A DNA stretch of 6,697 bases, from NCBI RefSeq assembly GCF_040654195.1, contig NZ_JBFAHM010000034.1, forward strand, positions 1 through 6,697. The letters run 5' to 3'. A model generated the notes under the pieces. That model did no database searches. It worked only from the letters and a program-made list of their open reading frames with translations, and had not been told where the DNA came from. This DNA is from Hamadaea sp013361475 (lineage in GTDB: Bacteria > Actinomycetota > Actinomycetes > Mycobacteriales > Micromonosporaceae). Positions 6,119 to 6,697 of this stretch are shown piece by piece; within the stretch, counting starts at the first letter, position 1; each line of letters begins with the position of its first letter. Both the position numbers and the translations under genes were made by a program.

Positions 6119-6697
6119 ATGGCTCGACCCGGCAGGCTCGTCCTGCGTACGCTCCTCGTCGCCGTGCTCGCGGCAACCGGGCTCACCGCCGTCACCGCCG
6201 CCCCGGCGTACGCCGCACCGAACTTCAAAGCCCCGTTCCCGTGCGGCCAGACGTGGACCTACAGCCACCACGACGGGGAGGTCCGGCAGGCCCTCGACTT
6301 CGTACGCGCCGACGGCGGAGTCACCAACGGCACACCCGTGCTCGCCTCGGCCGCCGGTGTCGCCCATCGCTACTACCAGTCCGGTGGCGCCGGGAACTAC
6401 ATCGCCATCGATCACGGCGGCGGCTGGACGACCTACTACTTCCACCTCAGCGCGTACTCGGTGCCCGACGGCGCGTACGTGAACCAAGGGCAGGAGATCG
6501 GGCTTACCGGCTCCACCGGCAACTCGAGCGGCCCGCACATCCACTACGAGCAGCTGCTCAACGGCGTCGGGCAGATCATCGCGATCAACGGACAGTCGCT
6601 GGCCCCGTACCCCGGCTCTTACAGTCAGAAGTACCTGACCAGCGATAATTGCGGCGCGTCCGCCGTGGTTTCCGCGGGTTCGCCGACGGATTTCACG
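6119..6697 (+). CDS. Secreted M23-family (LytM/lysostaphin-type) zinc metallopeptidase; 3' end cut by window
   Basis: 193 residues are visible. ATG 6119 follows AGAGGAA (6107-6113) and begins a signal peptide (MARPGRLVLR..., cut after AAPAYA, residue 32). The M23 core has a first ligand region YSHHDG (H50/H51), D60 in QALDF, YYFHLS (H109) and GPHIHYE (H140, H142). The usual H-x-x-x-D is absent: the residue three before D60... is V/R/Q sequence without His, so the first zinc ligand is probably H50 or H51, nine or ten residues before the Asp, as in LasA/beta-lytic enzymes. H109 and H140 would be catalytic; D60 and H142 complete the zinc site. C42 and C178 may form a disulfide. Such enzymes cut peptide cross-bridges of peptidoglycan. 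The frame leaves the window at SAGSPTDFT, where the shared propeller should begin. It lies 35 bp after the GH172-like gene with no terminator, so probably the same operon. Confidence 0.92.
   Translation, partial: MARPGRLVLRTLLVAVLAATGLTAVTAAPAYAAPNFKAPFPCGQTWTYSHHDGEVRQALDFVRADGGVTNGTPVLASAAGVAHRYYQSGGAGNYIAIDHGGGWTTYYFHLSAYSVPDGAYVNQGQEIGLTGSTGNSSGPHIHYEQLLNGVGQIIAINGQSLAPYPGSYSQKYLTSDNCGASAVVSAGSPTDFT
6674..6696 (+). repeat. 23-bp inverted repeat, right copy (start of propeller coding region in the M23 gene)
   Basis: This is the partner of 2-24, in the same reading frame (AGSPTDFT). The two genes have unrelated catalytic domains, yet are identical at nucleotide level at this point up to the window ends, including third codon positions. 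Confidence 0.85.

Noticed and set aside
5010..6176. Minus-strand open frame (388 codons) opposite the GH172-like tail
   Set aside because: Its apparent repeats are the antisense image of the FG-GAP units; no start signal or family match.
2..6696. Inverted edge repeats as the ends of a transposon or insertion sequence
   Set aside because: The repeats are coding sequence in frame within two genes, and no transposase or target-site duplication is present.

Overview
The window is about 70% G+C with strong codon-position bias and looks like chromosomal DNA of a filamentous actinomycete. Micromonosporaceae is my best guess from the codon style (many CGTAC/GCGTAC runs) and the type of secreted repeat proteins. 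That placement is an inference; no rRNA or housekeeping gene is present to confirm it.

Layout: there are four genes in two divergent pairs around a 277-bp control region (2594-2870). Leftward (minus strand) runs a secreted lysozyme-like protein (2593-1163), followed 34 bp later by an N-acetylmuramoyl-L-alanine amidase with an N-terminal lysozyme-like segment (1128 to beyond the left edge). Rightward (plus strand) runs a secreted DUF2961/GH172-type glycoside hydrolase (2871-6083), followed 35 bp later by an M23 (LytM/lysostaphin-type) metallopeptidase (6119 to beyond the right edge). Each gene has its own ribosome binding site and signal peptide. The short gaps without terminators suggest two divergent operons.

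Shared architecture: the two complete proteins end in six FG-GAP/VCBS-type repeats of about 51-53 residues, with a calcium-type D-x-(N/D)-G-D-G-x-x-D loop and a K-W-H-D block in most repeats. These are probably one extracellular beta-propeller each. The two incomplete genes are cut exactly where the same module should begin, at S-P-T-D-F-T; the complete lysozyme-like protein has S-A-T-D-F-T-G-D-G there. All four enzymes therefore probably carry the same tail on different catalytic heads.

How they may work together: three heads act on peptidoglycan (glycan strand, sugar-peptide amide, peptide cross-link). The fourth belongs to a family with known activity on fructofuranosides and D-arabinofuranosides. 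The set resembles a coordinated secreted kit for dismantling an arabinan-bearing cell envelope, either the cell's own during remodelling or a competitor's; this functional reading is an inference.

The control region holds two good divergent promoters, each with an 18-bp spacer and with their -35 boxes 17 bp apart. A perfect 12-bp palindrome covers the rightward -10 box, and half of it recurs 31 bp upstream, between the two -35 boxes. I see no RNA gene, CRISPR array, transposase, or origin.
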